DNA of 64,000 nucleotides, from the NCBI RefSeq assembly GCF_900258515.1, contig NZ_LT984884.1:1623168-1687167 (forward strand), in the 5' to 3' direction. Positions 35,210 to 44,519 of the stretch are shown piece after piece. A program made the position numbers and the translations under genes. Within the stretch, counting starts at the first letter, position 1. Each line of letters starts with the position of its first letter. The notes under the pieces are model-generated. The model ran no database searches, was not told the DNA's origin, and worked only from the letters and a program-made list of their open reading frames with translations. Source of the stretch: Lentibacillus sp. Marseille-P4043. Its GTDB lineage: Bacteria; Bacillota; Bacilli; Bacillales; Amphibacillaceae.

Positions 35210-36782
35210 ATGATTTTTAATGAAAAAGTGGAAACATTAGAGAGGAGTAAAATGGAAGCGCTTCAGTTAGAGAAATTGCAGGAAACGGTGAATCGTGTGT
35301 ATACGAATGTTGCGTTTTATCGGGAAAAGTTTTCTGAATTAGGAGTAGAACCAACGGATATTCAGTCGTTAGAAGATATTAAAAAGCTGCCTTTTACCGT
35401 CAAAAAAGATTTGCGAGATCATTACCCATTCGGTTTATTCGCAACGCCAATGGAGGATGTTGTTCGATTGCATGCTTCTTCAGGGACTAGTGGGAAGCCG
35501 ACAGTTGTTGGATATACAAAGACTGACATCGAAAATTGGGCCGAAATTGTCGCACGTTCGATTGCGGCTGCAGGTGGCCATCGTGATGATGTGCTGCATA
35601 ATGCGTATGGGTATGGCCTGTTTACTGGTGGGCTTGGAATTCATCATGGCGGAGAAAAGCTTGGGATTACGACTGTACCAGTTTCTGGCGGTAATACGAA
35701 ACGACAGATGCTGCTGATTGAGGATCTTAAACCGAAAGTGATCTGCTCCACTCCTTCTTATGCGTTACATATTGCAGAAAAAATGGAAGATGAAGGGCTT
35801 GATCCAAGGAATACAAGCCTGGAATACGGTATTTTTGGTGCGGAACCATGGTCAGAGGAAATGAGAAAAACATTGGAAGAAAAAATGGGAATCAAAGCGA
35901 TGGATATTTATGGACTTAGTGAAGTTGTCGGGCCGGGCGTTTCCATTGAATGTGTCGAGGAACAGGATGGGCTCCATATTCAAGAGGACCAGTTTTTTGT
36001 CGAGATAATTGATCCGGATACACTCGAACCGCTGCCAGATGGGCAATACGGGGAGCTTGTATTTACAAGTTTAACCAAAGAAGCACTTCCGATCATCCGT
36101 TATCGCACAGGAGATATTGCTGCAATCACACGGAAAAAGTGCAGCTGTGGACGAACAACAGCCCGGATGACACGTGTCAAAGGCCGAATTGACGATATGC
36201 TCGTCATTCGCGGTGTTAATGTTTTTCCATATGAAATGGAGCGATCTTTACTCCAAGTGAAAGAACTGACTCCACATTACCAATTGCATTTACATAAAAA
36301 AGGGCAATTGGATGCGGTGGAATGAAGCACTTCCGATCATCCGTTATCGCACAGGAGATATTGCTGCAATCACACGGAAAAAGTGCAGCTGTGGACGAAC
36401 AACAGCCCGGATGACACGTGTCAAAGGCCGAATTGACGATATGCTCGTCATTCGCGGTGTTAATGTTTTTCCATATGAAATGGAGCGATCTTTACTCCAA
36501 GTGAAAGAACTGACTCCACATTACCAATTGCATTTACATAAAAAAGGGCAATTGGATGCGGTGGAATTATGTGTGGAAGTCGCTGATGATATTTACGTAA
36601 AGTGCCAGCAAGATATGGAGCACGTGAGAATAGCTGAAATAAAACAGCGGGTGAAGAAACTAATTAAGCAGGAATGTCTCGTCACGGTAGATGTCGATGT
36701 ACTTCCGCCAAAATCAATACCACGGTCAGAGGGAAAAGCAGTACGTATTGTCGATCAACGAGTAAAACAAACCGTAAAATAA
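35210..36782 (+). pseudogene. paaK: Phenylacetate-CoA ligase, split by a 244-bp tandem duplication
   Basis: Should activate phenylacetate to phenylacetyl-CoA. The AMP-binding core is clear: [18 protein letters not shown] near residue 85, [12 protein letters not shown] near 230 and YRTGDIAAI. As written, the frame stops at 36325, after 371 codons. There a 244-bp block (36080-36323) is repeated (36324-36567), and since 244 is not a multiple of three the frame shifts; the true C-terminus continues in another frame to 36782. Removing one copy restores a 442-residue protein, the usual PaaK length. ATG at 35210 follows AAAGGGGA. Non-functional as read, unless this is an assembly error or a reversible duplication. 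Confidence 0.9.
36080..36567 (+). repeat. 244-bp direct tandem duplication within paaK
   Basis: Copies at 36080-36323 and 36324-36567 appear identical by eye. The junction creates the TGA that ends the first frame. Confidence 0.93.
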
Positions 36783-36856
36783 AAGACGTTGTTACTAAGG
36801 ACATGATGCGGCATCGGTGATTTGATAAAAAGAACCGCACGGGCGATGGCACCTGA

Positions 36857-37047
36857 ACTCGTGCCATAACCGCTGAAACTCAGTCGACGGAGCGCGCAAC
36901 TCGTGCCATAACAGCCGGAACTCAGTCGATGAAGCGCACAACTCGTGCCATAACCACCAGAACTCGGTCGACAGGTAGCTCAACTCGTGCCATAGCCACC
37001 GGAACTCGGTCGACAGGAGCGCCAACTCGTGCCATAACCGCATGAAC
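36857..37047. repeat. 42-bp tandem repeat array between paaK and paaI
   Basis: Four 42-bp units starting ACTCGTGCCATAACC at 36857, 36899, 36941 and 36983, plus a 23-nt partial. The period is 14 codons, and the minus strand reads an open repeat of the form LWHELxxxSTEFxx. No ribosome site or other gene signal goes with that frame. With flanks it fills the 36783-37126 gap. Confidence 0.92.
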
Positions 37048-37126
37048 AGGAAAGATCAGGCATATAAAAATAAAAACGCAGGCACTCGTCCCTAATAAAA
37101 TAAAAAATCAGAGGAGTTATCGATTC

Positions 37127-37555
37127 ATGGCTACACAGTATAAAATGAGTGATTTTCACAAGGTTGCAGATCAAAAAATGGCGCCACCGCCGTGTGATGA
37201 TACGATGCAAATTACGGTGCTTGAATCGTATGACGGGGTTGCCCGTGGAACATGGCATGTGGATCATCGCTATATCAATGGGATTGGTGTGGCGATGGGA
37301 GGTTTTTCATCTGCTGCGGCGGATATTATGATGGCCTATGCGATTGCCTCTAAATTGACCGATCAATACGGGTTTGCATCCATTGATTTGGATACAACTT
37401 TTCATCGGCCCATTTTAGAAGGTGACGTGGACATAACGGCGAAAGTAGAACGGCTTGGCAAGACGCTTGCTTATGTGGTTACCGAGCTAACGCAGAATAA
37501 CAAAAAAGCAGCAACATGTGTATCTTCTATTCTCATTAAAAATTTGGAGCAATAA
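37127..37555 (+). CDS. paaI: Phenylacetate-pathway thioesterase
   Basis: A 142-residue hotdog thioesterase. The block INGIGVAMGGFSSAAADIMMAYA holds the helix and glycine turn that bind CoA in PaaI proteins. PaaI is thought to rescue CoA from dead-end ring-hydroxylated phenylacetyl-CoA esters. A GAGGAG site precedes the ATG. It is followed 15 nt later by the gamma carbonic anhydrase-like paaY, the usual paa pairing. Confidence 0.85.
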   Translation: MATQYKMSDFHKVADQKMAPPPCDDTMQITVLESYDGVARGTWHVDHRYINGIGVAMGGFSSAAADIMMAYAIASKLTDQYGFASIDLDTTFHRPILEGDVDITAKVERLGKTLAYVVTELTQNNKKAATCVSSILIKNLEQ

Positions 37556-37570
37556 AGGAGGACTTTATAG

Positions 37571-38098
37571 ATGATTTATCGTTTTAATGAACATGAACCG
37601 GATATTCATGATACGGTTTTTATTGCGGATGGTGCGAGGGTGATTGGCGATGTGACGATCGGTGCCGAATCCAGCATCTGGTTTAATGTGGTGCTTCGAG
37701 GTGATGAAGGGCCGATCCGAATTGGTGAGCGCTGCAATATCCAGGAAAATAGCATGTGTCATCTGTACGAACAGTTCCCGTTAACATTGGAAGATGAAGT
37801 TTCCGTCGGCCATAACGCAATTGTCCATGGATGTACGCTGCGAAAGGGGGTACTTGTCGGCATGGGGGCAACCGTTTTGGACGGCGCAGAAATAGGGGAG
37901 TACTCGATTATCGGTGCCAATAGCCTTATTCCGTCGGGCAAAAAAATTCCACCGCGTTCACTTGTCATCGGATCACCTGGTAAAGTCGTGCGCACGTTGA
38001 CAGATAAGGACATGGAAATGATTGAAGAAACGATTACAACCTACGCGAATAAAGGCCAGGCATTCCGGCAAAAAGAGATCTTTGAAAAAATTCGCTAA
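37571..38098 (+). CDS. paaY: Gamma-carbonic anhydrase-like hexapeptide protein (PaaY type)
   Basis: A 175-residue left-handed beta-helix protein with hexapeptide repeats (VIGDVTIGAESSIWFNVVLRGD). The metal histidines lie in MCHLYE and VSVGHNAIVHGCTL. In phenylacetate clusters PaaY is a thioesterase acting on stalled ring-opening intermediates; elsewhere such proteins are carbonic anhydrase-like. AAAGGAGG stands before the ATG. Co-transcribed with paaI. Confidence 0.85.
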   Translation: MIYRFNEHEPDIHDTVFIADGARVIGDVTIGAESSIWFNVVLRGDEGPIRIGERCNIQENSMCHLYEQFPLTLEDEVSVGHNAIVHGCTLRKGVLVGMGATVLDGAEIGEYSIIGANSLIPSGKKIPPRSLVIGSPGKVVRTLTDKDMEMIEETITTYANKGQAFRQKEIFEKIR

Positions 38099-38121
38099 TG
38101 GAAAAATACACGAAACATGAC

Positions 38122-38150
38122 GATAGCACGCTAGAAATTAGCGTGCTATC
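38122..38150 (+). terminator. Hairpin after paaY
   Basis: GATAGCACGCTA pairs perfectly with TAGCGTGCTATC around a 5-nt loop; the T tract is weak. It lies between paaY and the convergent paaX. Confidence 0.6.
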
Positions 38151-38237
38151 TGTGTTTATCCGAACTAACGGAAGGTGCCTGTGCGGTTGTACGATGTGCA
38201 AGCGATGTGAGCACACTCCCTCACGAAATGAAATCCC

Positions 38238-39086
38238 TTATTTATTCTCACTCTTTATTTTTCCCATTTCAAAAACAGACTCAAAAAAGCGTGTCGCGGG
38301 CTTCTGCAGCAATTGATAATAGTCGGCAAACAGGGAAGATGCAGAATCCCCGAGCCATTTTGCTGGTAAAAGCTCTTCTGGTAGATTTGGGTCAATGAAT
38401 AGGAACTTTCGGAACTGGTGAACTAACAATGCACATTCTACAAAACAGCTTCCCTCACTCATTTCCCCTTTTTCAATTTTGTTTTTGTCGATCACATATT
38501 TTTGGCTGTATTCCTGAATGAATTGGGAGTAGCGCTCATTCACATCATCAATATCCCAACACTTCGTCACCAAATCTTCGTTGCTGCTCATCCCTTCATA
38601 TGTGGAGCGGAAAAATGAAACATACTCCCCGATCTCATACTTTGTTACCAAGCGATTGATTTGTTCTTCCAACGGGTTTGGTGTAATCCAGCAGCTGTTA
38701 GAGAGAAGACCAAATCCGCTCCAGACTAACTCTTTACGCAGTTCATCACGCAAATGGCGCTTTTCCTCAGGGATGGTATAGACAAGCATTCGCCATTTGC
38801 CGTCCCATGAAGGTGATTTCGATTTGTAAATTCTTTTTGATGCTTCTTCCATCCGAGCTTTTCCGTCTTCTGTTAATGAATAATAGCTTTTGTTGCCAAC
38901 TTTTTCAGATTGTACCCATCCTTGTTTGTTCATACGAGAAATGGCAGCGCGTACGGATTGTTCATTATGACCAAATTCCTCGAGCAGTCGGATCAAACTG
39001 CCAATCCAAATCGCATTACCATAATGACGTATGTAATCCCCATACAAAGTAAAAATCATGGAACGTGTATTAAATTGTTTATCCAT
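38238..39086 (-). CDS. paaX: PaaX family transcriptional repressor
   Basis: A 282-residue PaaX protein. It has an N-terminal winged helix (NEQSVRAAISRMNKQGWVQS), the central KWRMLVYTIPEEKRHLRDELRKELVWSGFG segment (family signature) and a C-terminal PaaX domain. PaaX proteins repress phenylacetate genes and release DNA on binding phenylacetyl-CoA. It converges on paaY and has AAAGGA before the ATG. It is the likely reader of the four 19-nt operators, though none was found at its own promoter. Confidence 0.92.
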   Translation of the reverse strand: MDKQFNTRSMIFTLYGDYIRHYGNAIWIGSLIRLLEEFGHNEQSVRAAISRMNKQGWVQSEKVGNKSYYSLTEDGKARMEEASKRIYKSKSPSWDGKWRMLVYTIPEEKRHLRDELRKELVWSGFGLLSNSCWITPNPLEEQINRLVTKYEIGEYVSFFRSTYEGMSSNEDLVTKCWDIDDVNERYSQFIQEYSQKYVIDKNKIEKGEMSEGSCFVECALLVHQFRKFLFIDPNLPEELLPAKWLGDSASSLFADYYQLLQKPATRFFESVFEMGKIKSENK

Positions 39087-39469
39087 TTGATTATCCTTTC
39101 TAGTGTATTTTCTTGTTGATGTGATATCTTTTTTGTTTTGAATCCTTCATAGAATGTTGTTGTCTTAAAACATGTAGTTGATAGAACGCTGAAACTGAAT
39201 TAAGAAGTTATTCTCCCGCCGTTCCGGAAAGCGAAGTATATTTCCGTAGCGGTGAAAGAGCACCAATCATCGTCTCAGATAACGTGTCGCAGTAATCTTC
39301 TATGTCAAAAACAACAATCTTCCAAGAAAACAGGCTAGGTTATAAAAACGTAATAGTAAAATTTGTATTAAAAATAAACTGAAAATACAAATATGCATCT
39401 TAAATAGTATCGACTTTTCAGGTTTCTGTCAATTCCAATGCGATTAATTTGGAGATAAGTACCTCACAA

Positions 39470-39585
39470 GCAGACCGTATACACGTAGACTCCTGGGGGA
39501 GGAAAGGCATCGGTGAGACCCCGCAGTGCGTTAGCACGAGGAGGCTCTCCAGCCGCCCCCGGAAAGCGTAGTGTATACGGGCTGC
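39470..39585. repeat. 116-bp Bacillaceae-type intergenic palindromic element
   Basis: Inverted ends CCGTATACAC (39475) and GTGTATACGG (39571) enclose the string CTGGGGGAGGAAAGGC...GAGACCCCGC and GGAGGCTC...GCCCCCGGAAAGCG, which I recognise as a repeat scattered in many Bacillaceae genomes. A decayed part of another copy lies at about 39208-39245. The rest of 39087-39711 holds only the paaA promoter region. Confidence 0.8.
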
Positions 39586-39649
39586 GGGTTAGATAGCAGC
39601 AATTATGTGCGAGAGCATCCTTAATATTTAAATTATTAGAAAAATCATC

Positions 39650-39678
39650 TTGAACATTATATAACGGTTTGATATAAT
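39650..39678 (+). promoter_or_regulatory. Promoter of paaABCD operon
   Basis: TTGAAC at 39650-39655, a 17-nt spacer and a perfect TATAAT at 39673-39678. Confidence 0.72.
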
Positions 39679-39696
39679 GACGTTAATAAAACGTGA
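39678..39696 (+). promoter_or_regulatory. 19-nt operator C (paaA promoter)
   Basis: TGACGTTAATAAAACGTGA starts at the last base of the -10 box, a position that would block RNA polymerase. Confidence 0.68.
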
Positions 39697-39711
39697 TGGG
39701 GAGTTGTCAAA

Positions 39712-40701
39712 ATGTATAATTATATTCCCGATACAGATTCTGTGATGAGCACGTATTCTGGAGAGGATCAGGAAAAATACGACGCTTTTATGGCACGCAT
39801 TAACGCGGGGGAAAAAATTGAAGCGGATGATTGGATGCCGGATGATTATCGACAAGCATTAATCAAACTTATTTCCATGCATGGTATTAGTGAAATTATG
39901 GGGGCGTTGCCGGAGAAGGAATGGGTTCCAAAAGCGCCAACATTGAAACGCAAGCTTGGCATTATGGCGAAAGTACAAGATGAAATGGGGCATGGCCAAT
40001 TGCTGCTTCGTGTGGCGGAGGATTTAATGAAGCCATACGGAAAAACGAGAGAAAATTTAATGGAAGATCTATTAAATGGAGATTTGAAGTTTCATAACGT
40101 TTTCCATATGCCAACAAAAACATGGGCTGATGCCGGAATGGTTGGCTGGATGGTCGATGGAGCGGCAATCATTTCCCAAACGAATATGCTTGATGCTTCT
40201 TATGGTCCATACCAACGGGCGCTTCAGCGGATTTGCGCCGAGGAGGTTTTCCACGCCCAACATGGGGAGTCAATCATTATGGCGTTGGCTGAAGGGACAA
40301 AAGAGCAACGGGAAATTTTGCAGGAATCGCTTAATCGCTGGTGGCCTTCCTTGTTGATGTTTTTCGGGCCGTCGACAGCGGAAACTACCGGATCTTCCAA
40401 GCAGGATATTATGATTAAATACCGCATTCGTAAAAGTAATAATGAAGAACTGCGCCAGGCATTTTTGGATAAATATTTGCCGCGAGCATTTTCACTTGGA
40501 TTGACCGTTCCAGATGACACGGTTCATTACGACAAAGAAGCTGAAAAGTGGGTTTACCAAGAACCAGATTGGAAGGAATTCAAACAAATCATTGCCAATA
40601 AAGGTCCAAAGTCAAAGGATCGGTTGCGGTTACGGGAAATTGCTTATGAGAAAAATCGCTGGGTAAGGCAGGCATTAGCGCCACAAGTAGTCGGTTCGTA
40701 A
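39712..40701 (+). CDS. paaA: Phenylacetyl-CoA 1,2-epoxidase subunit A
   Basis: Catalytic di-iron subunit of the PaaABC(E) epoxidase, which converts phenylacetyl-CoA to its ring-1,2-epoxide. The 329-residue protein carries the ferritin-like iron ligands in VQDEMGHGQLLLRVAEDL and CAEEVFHAQHGESIIMALAEG. The N-terminal half is lined with the conserved PEKEWVPKAPTLKRKL stretch. Good length for PaaA. It starts the epoxidase operon, 16 nt after operator C; GGGGAG is the ribosome site. Confidence 0.95.
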   Translation: MYNYIPDTDSVMSTYSGEDQEKYDAFMARINAGEKIEADDWMPDDYRQALIKLISMHGISEIMGALPEKEWVPKAPTLKRKLGIMAKVQDEMGHGQLLLRVAEDLMKPYGKTRENLMEDLLNGDLKFHNVFHMPTKTWADAGMVGWMVDGAAIISQTNMLDASYGPYQRALQRICAEEVFHAQHGESIIMALAEGTKEQREILQESLNRWWPSLLMFFGPSTAETTGSSKQDIMIKYRIRKSNNEELRQAFLDKYLPRAFSLGLTVPDDTVHYDKEAEKWVYQEPDWKEFKQIIANKGPKSKDRLRLREIAYEKNRWVRQALAPQVVGS

Positions 40702-40774
40702 CATTTTTCAGGTAGATGACGGGGGCAGTACCCCGATAGCATAATAGATTGATTTTGGAAGGGGAGGTATGACA

Positions 40775-41128
40775 ATGCAGGATGAAGCAAATTTTTATCA
40801 AGAATATGAAGTGTTTAGCAAGCGCAGTGCCAAGGCATCCGTTCAGCATCAATTCAGTTTGTTGGCACCAAATGACGAGATGGCGATGGTGATGGCTCAG
40901 GAAAACTTTATGCGTCGTGAGGATGTGCTTGATGTATGGGTTGTACCACGAAATAAAATTCGTTCCATGACAAGTGAGGAACGCGAAACATGGACGAAGC
41001 GACTTGATAATAAAACATATCGGACGACAAAAGGATATGGCTATTTACGGAAAAAATGGCGGGAAAAAGAACAAGGGATGTTGGATGAAAAAGAGATTAT
41101 GTCTTGGAAAGAGGTGAAAAAGTCATGA
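40775..41128 (+). CDS. paaB: Phenylacetyl-CoA epoxidase subunit B
   Basis: A 117-residue PaaB subunit, which bridges PaaAC units and lacks a metal centre. Blocks FSKRSAKASVQHQFSLLAPN and AQENFMRREDVLDVWVVPR are typical. ATG at 40775 is chosen since GGGGAGG lies 7-8 nt upstream; an ATG at 40769 nearly touches it. The stop overlaps the paaC start (ATGA), showing translational coupling. Confidence 0.92.
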   Translation: MQDEANFYQEYEVFSKRSAKASVQHQFSLLAPNDEMAMVMAQENFMRREDVLDVWVVPRNKIRSMTSEERETWTKRLDNKTYRTTKGYGYLRKKWREKEQGMLDEKEIMSWKEVKKS

Positions 41129-41943
41129 CGAAACGAATCGAGACAGCTGAAGAAGCAAAGCAAAATAAAGCATATCTGGAAGCATTGACAGAACTGATCT
41201 ATCAATTAGCGGATGATGATTTCATCGTTTCCTTTCGAGGGTCAGAGTGGCTTGGTTTGGCACCACATATTGAGGAAGATGTTGCTTTTTCATCGATTAC
41301 GCAAAATACGATGGGGCACGCGGCAATGTATTACGATCTTTTAGAGGAACTAGGGGAAGGGCAAGCAGATGTCCTTGCACATGAACGTACGGGAAATGAG
41401 CGGCGGAATGCAGTTTACTTAGAAAAACGAAATGGCGATGGCTCCTATCTGGATGAACCATATTTCGATTGGGCGTTGACCGTTGTTCGTCATTATTTTT
41501 ATGAAGTATTGAAGAAAACTAAATTGGAAGCAATCAGCCAAAGTTCCTATGTTCCACTAGCGAATATCGCGCAAAAAGTATTGATGGAACAGCCTTATCA
41601 TTTGGCACATTGGAAACTATGGATACAGCAATTGCAACAATCGGGTGAAGATGCTCAATCCCGCATCCACGCACGAATTGTGGAGGCATGGCAAGAGTTT
41701 GGGGATGCACTTGAACTAGGGGAGAAAGCCGATGCGATGGTAAAACACGAGTTGGTTGCAAGTGAAGCATTTTTGAAAAAACAATGGCAACAGGAAGTAG
41801 AAACTATTGTTACATCTGTGCCTGAATCGCCCCTCGGCAAACAACTGGGGAATGGCAGAAATAAGGAGCATACGGCAGATCTTGACCAAGCGATCAAAAC
41901 GTTTGCCGAGGTGTACGAAAGCGATAAGGAAGCCGTTTGGTAA
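41125..41943 (+). CDS. paaC: Phenylacetyl-CoA epoxidase subunit C
   Basis: A 272-residue inactive ferritin-like paralogue of PaaA that pairs with it in the epoxidase core. Typical stretches are LTELIYQLADDDFIVSFRGS, WLGLAPHIEEDVAFSSITQN and TMGHAAMYYDLLEEL. AGAGGTGAA precedes the ATG at 41125, which overlaps the paaB stop. Confidence 0.93.
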   Translation: MTKRIETAEEAKQNKAYLEALTELIYQLADDDFIVSFRGSEWLGLAPHIEEDVAFSSITQNTMGHAAMYYDLLEELGEGQADVLAHERTGNERRNAVYLEKRNGDGSYLDEPYFDWALTVVRHYFYEVLKKTKLEAISQSSYVPLANIAQKVLMEQPYHLAHWKLWIQQLQQSGEDAQSRIHARIVEAWQEFGDALELGEKADAMVKHELVASEAFLKKQWQQEVETIVTSVPESPLGKQLGNGRNKEHTADLDQAIKTFAEVYESDKEAVW

Positions 41944-42040
41944 GGAGATCGGAAATCGAGAAAGGTAGTTTGCTGGTTAGAAAGTATGCAATCATGCCTT
42001 TCTAAGGAAATTTAACCGGGTTCATATAAGGGGGGATTTC

Positions 42041-42544
42041 ATGCAGGAAAAGCAGTGGAAAGAGGAAATTCTTGCTGTGCTTAAAACAGTCGATGATCCA
42101 GAGCTCCCATCTGTTAGCGTGTTTGATCTTGGGATGATCCATGAAATAGAACGGAAGCAAAATCACATTGCGATTACGATGGTGCCAACGTTTGCGGGGT
42201 GCCCTGCCCTTGATATCATTGAGCAACATGTAAAAAAAGCAGTCGAGGCGTTGGAGTGGGTTGCGGAATGTGAGGTAACATTTTCTTTTCAGCATCAATG
42301 GTCAACAGATGCGATCACGGAAACAGGGAAGGAAAATTTGAAAAAACACGGCATCGCCCCGCCACCGGAAAATTATCGACCTGGGGAAGAATGGACGGTG
42401 AATTGCCCGTATTGTGATTCAGCCTACACATCGATGGAAAATGTGTTTGGCCCAACTGCTTGCCGTAGTATTTTATATTGCATGACATGCAGGAATCCAT
42501 TTGAGGCGATGAAACCAGTAGTGAAGCATACGCTCACATCATAA
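42041..42544 (+). CDS. paaD: Phenylacetate-pathway Fe-S assembly protein PaaD
   Basis: A 167-residue protein with an N-terminal MIP18/DUF59 domain (KTVDDPELPSVSVFDLGMIH, PTFAGCPALDII) and a C-terminal zinc-ribbon-like CPYCDS...CRSILYCMTC. In the paa system PaaD is needed for the epoxidase, probably for Fe-S maturation of its reductase. Its retention here, although no PaaE is seen, suggests that an Fe-S partner is still used. Confidence 0.9.
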   Translation: MQEKQWKEEILAVLKTVDDPELPSVSVFDLGMIHEIERKQNHIAITMVPTFAGCPALDIIEQHVKKAVEALEWVAECEVTFSFQHQWSTDAITETGKENLKKHGIAPPPENYRPGEEWTVNCPYCDSAYTSMENVFGPTACRSILYCMTCRNPFEAMKPVVKHTLTS

Positions 42545-42604
42545 AGGATATTTTAGGCAGAATTGAAACCGCATTCATTACAATTGAAGGAGAGAATTTT
42601 TACA

Positions 42605-42910
42605 ATGGCAAAATTAATAGCTTTGTATAAACAACCGGAGGATCAAGCGAAATTTGATGAACATTATTACAATGTGCACACACCAATTACCAAAGAAATC
42701 CCAGGATTAAGAGAAATGAACGTTACAAAAATTGTTGGGTCACCAATGGGAAAAAGCGATTATTATTTGCTTTGCGAAATGATTTACGATGACCAGGAAT
42801 CACTAAAAAAAGCAATGAAAACAGATGAAGGCAAGGCATCAGGGAAAGATGTCATGCAATTCGCTGGTGATATTGTCACATTGATGATCGGTGAGGAAGT
42901 CGATGGTTAA
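42605..42910 (+). CDS. EthD family protein
   Basis: A 101-residue ferredoxin-like-fold protein of the EthD group (KLIALYKQPEDQAKFDEHYY, then HTPITKEIPGLREM). The group includes small proteins of unclear role in oxygenase pathways. The ATG at 42605 follows GAAGGAGAG, and the stop overlaps the next gene's start region. A member here is a common feature of Bacillales paa operons as I recall. Confidence 0.83.
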   Translation: MAKLIALYKQPEDQAKFDEHYYNVHTPITKEIPGLREMNVTKIVGSPMGKSDYYLLCEMIYDDQESLKKAMKTDEGKASGKDVMQFAGDIVTLMIGEEVDG

Positions 42911-43679
42911 TCGTTCCTATATAAAGGTTTTTGTTGAAAATGGTGTTGGGGTGATTCAGCTTGATCGTCCTCAAGTTGCCAACGCATTGAATCGGGAAAT
43001 GGTTGATGAAATTGTTGCGGAAACAGAAGCTTTTGACCGGGATGAATCCGTTCGCGTCATTGTGGTGAAAGGCAATGACAAGGCATTTGCAGCGGGTGCG
43101 GATATTGAGGAAATGCTGGAAGATACGCCATTATCCATGGAGTTGTTAGACCCGTTCGCGGTGTGGGATCGGCTGACTAGAATCAAAAAACCACTGATTG
43201 CTGCGGTGAATGGATTTGCGTTGGGTGGCGGATTTGAGTTAGCACTTCACTGTGATCTAATTATTGCTGGCGAAACTGCTCAATTCGGTTTTCCTGAAGT
43301 GAAATTAGGTGTCATGCCCGGTGCTGGTGGGACACAGCTTTTAACGAAGGCAATGGGGAAGCGAAAAGCATTGGAATGGATTTGGTTTGGAGCCTCCATG
43401 TCTGCAAAAGAAGCCATGAATCATGGTGTTATCAATCGTGTTGTCGCACCGGAAATGCTTGAGGAGGAAACAATGAACATGGCGAATCAATTAGCAAACC
43501 AAGCACCAATTTCCGTTCGTCTGATTAAGGAAGCAGCGGGTAAAGCTGAGGAATTATCGCTGCTTGACGGGATGAAACTGGAGCGGAAAAATTTTTACTT
43601 AACGTTTGACTCACAAGATCAAACAGAAGGCATGCAAGCGTTTATGGAAAAACGATCCCCTTCTTTCAAAGGAGTGTGA
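42903..43679 (+). CDS. Enoyl-CoA hydratase/isomerase, PaaF-like
   Basis: A 258-residue crotonase-fold enzyme with the oxyanion loop DKAFAAGADIEEML and the GFALGGGFELALHCDLIIAG block; catalytic glutamates lie in FPEVKLGVMPGAGGTQLL. The two Glu-bearing motifs point to hydratase activity, fitting hydration of 2,3-dehydroadipyl-CoA (PaaF). A third crotonase at 48.6 kb competes for this role. The ATG at 42903 overlaps the EthD gene end. Confidence 0.88.
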   Translation: MVNRSYIKVFVENGVGVIQLDRPQVANALNREMVDEIVAETEAFDRDESVRVIVVKGNDKAFAAGADIEEMLEDTPLSMELLDPFAVWDRLTRIKKPLIAAVNGFALGGGFELALHCDLIIAGETAQFGFPEVKLGVMPGAGGTQLLTKAMGKRKALEWIWFGASMSAKEAMNHGVINRVVAPEMLEEETMNMANQLANQAPISVRLIKEAAGKAEELSLLDGMKLERKNFYLTFDSQDQTEGMQAFMEKRSPSFKGV

Positions 43680-43683
43680 GCAA

Positions 43684-44469
43684 ATGGGAGCGCGTGATTT
43701 TCAAACCATTATGTATCAGCAAGAAGATGGTATCGCAACCATCATGTTAAACCGACCGTCAGCTTTTAATGCCTTTACAGCTGAAATGAACAAGGAAATT
43801 ATCCAGGCTTTGAAAGTGGCGAGCAAGGATGATGACGTCAGGTGCATTGTTTTTACGGGAAACGGCAAGGCATTCTGTGTGGGCGAAGATCTTGGCGGCG
43901 TTGATGAACATACGAACCATGCTACTTTTCTAAGGGAACGTTACCATCCGATGATGAAGGCGATAAAAAATGTGCCAAAGCCCATTGTGGCAGCGGTCAA
44001 TGGTACGGCTGCAGGTGCAGGGATGAGTTTAGCGTTGGCAGCAGATTTCAGGCTCGTTCAGCCGAGGACCAAGTTTGTCAGTGCGTTTATGAACATTGGT
44101 CTGTTACCTGATTCTGGGTTTATGTATGTGTTGCCCCGTTTAATCGGATATGCGAAAGCACTTGAAATAGCGGTATTAGGAAAACCCATCTCAGGGGAAG
44201 AAGCGGTAAAACTTGGGCTGGCTACAGAAATGATCGATGTGGATGATTGGGAAGAAAAAGTTCATACATTTGCAACGACCATGGCTGGACTGCCGACAAA
44301 AGCCTTTTCCTTAATCAAGCGTTACATGATGGACGGGATGCATCTTCCGTTTGACGAAGCGCTGGAACAAGAAGCGCAAGCACAGCGTATTGCGGGGATG
44401 TCCGATGATCATCAAGAGGGATTACAGGCGTTTAAGGAAAAGCGCAGTCCCAATTTTACCGGCAACTAA
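43684..44469 (+). CDS. paaG: Enoyl-CoA isomerase, PaaG-like
   Basis: A 261-residue crotonase-fold protein. NGKAFCVGEDLGGVDE and VNGTAAGAGMSLALAADFRL are like PaaG, and the hydratase Glu pair is replaced (FMNIGLLPDSGFMYVLPRL, with Asp). This fits isomerisation of the ring epoxide to the oxepin and later delta isomerisations. AAAGGAG sits 9 nt before the ATG at 43684. Confidence 0.87.
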   Translation: MGARDFQTIMYQQEDGIATIMLNRPSAFNAFTAEMNKEIIQALKVASKDDDVRCIVFTGNGKAFCVGEDLGGVDEHTNHATFLRERYHPMMKAIKNVPKPIVAAVNGTAAGAGMSLALAADFRLVQPRTKFVSAFMNIGLLPDSGFMYVLPRLIGYAKALEIAVLGKPISGEEAVKLGLATEMIDVDDWEEKVHTFATTMAGLPTKAFSLIKRYMMDGMHLPFDEALEQEAQAQRIAGMSDDHQEGLQAFKEKRSPNFTGN

Positions 44470-44519
44470 GTGGAAATTTTGGAAGAATCAATTAACCAAT
44501 ATGAGGAGGAATCGGAACT

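Noticed and set aside
36795..37043. Minus-strand frame with WHEL/STEF repeats as a gene
   Set aside because: Openness follows from a 42-bp period and there is no ribosome site; kept as a repeat and a finding only.
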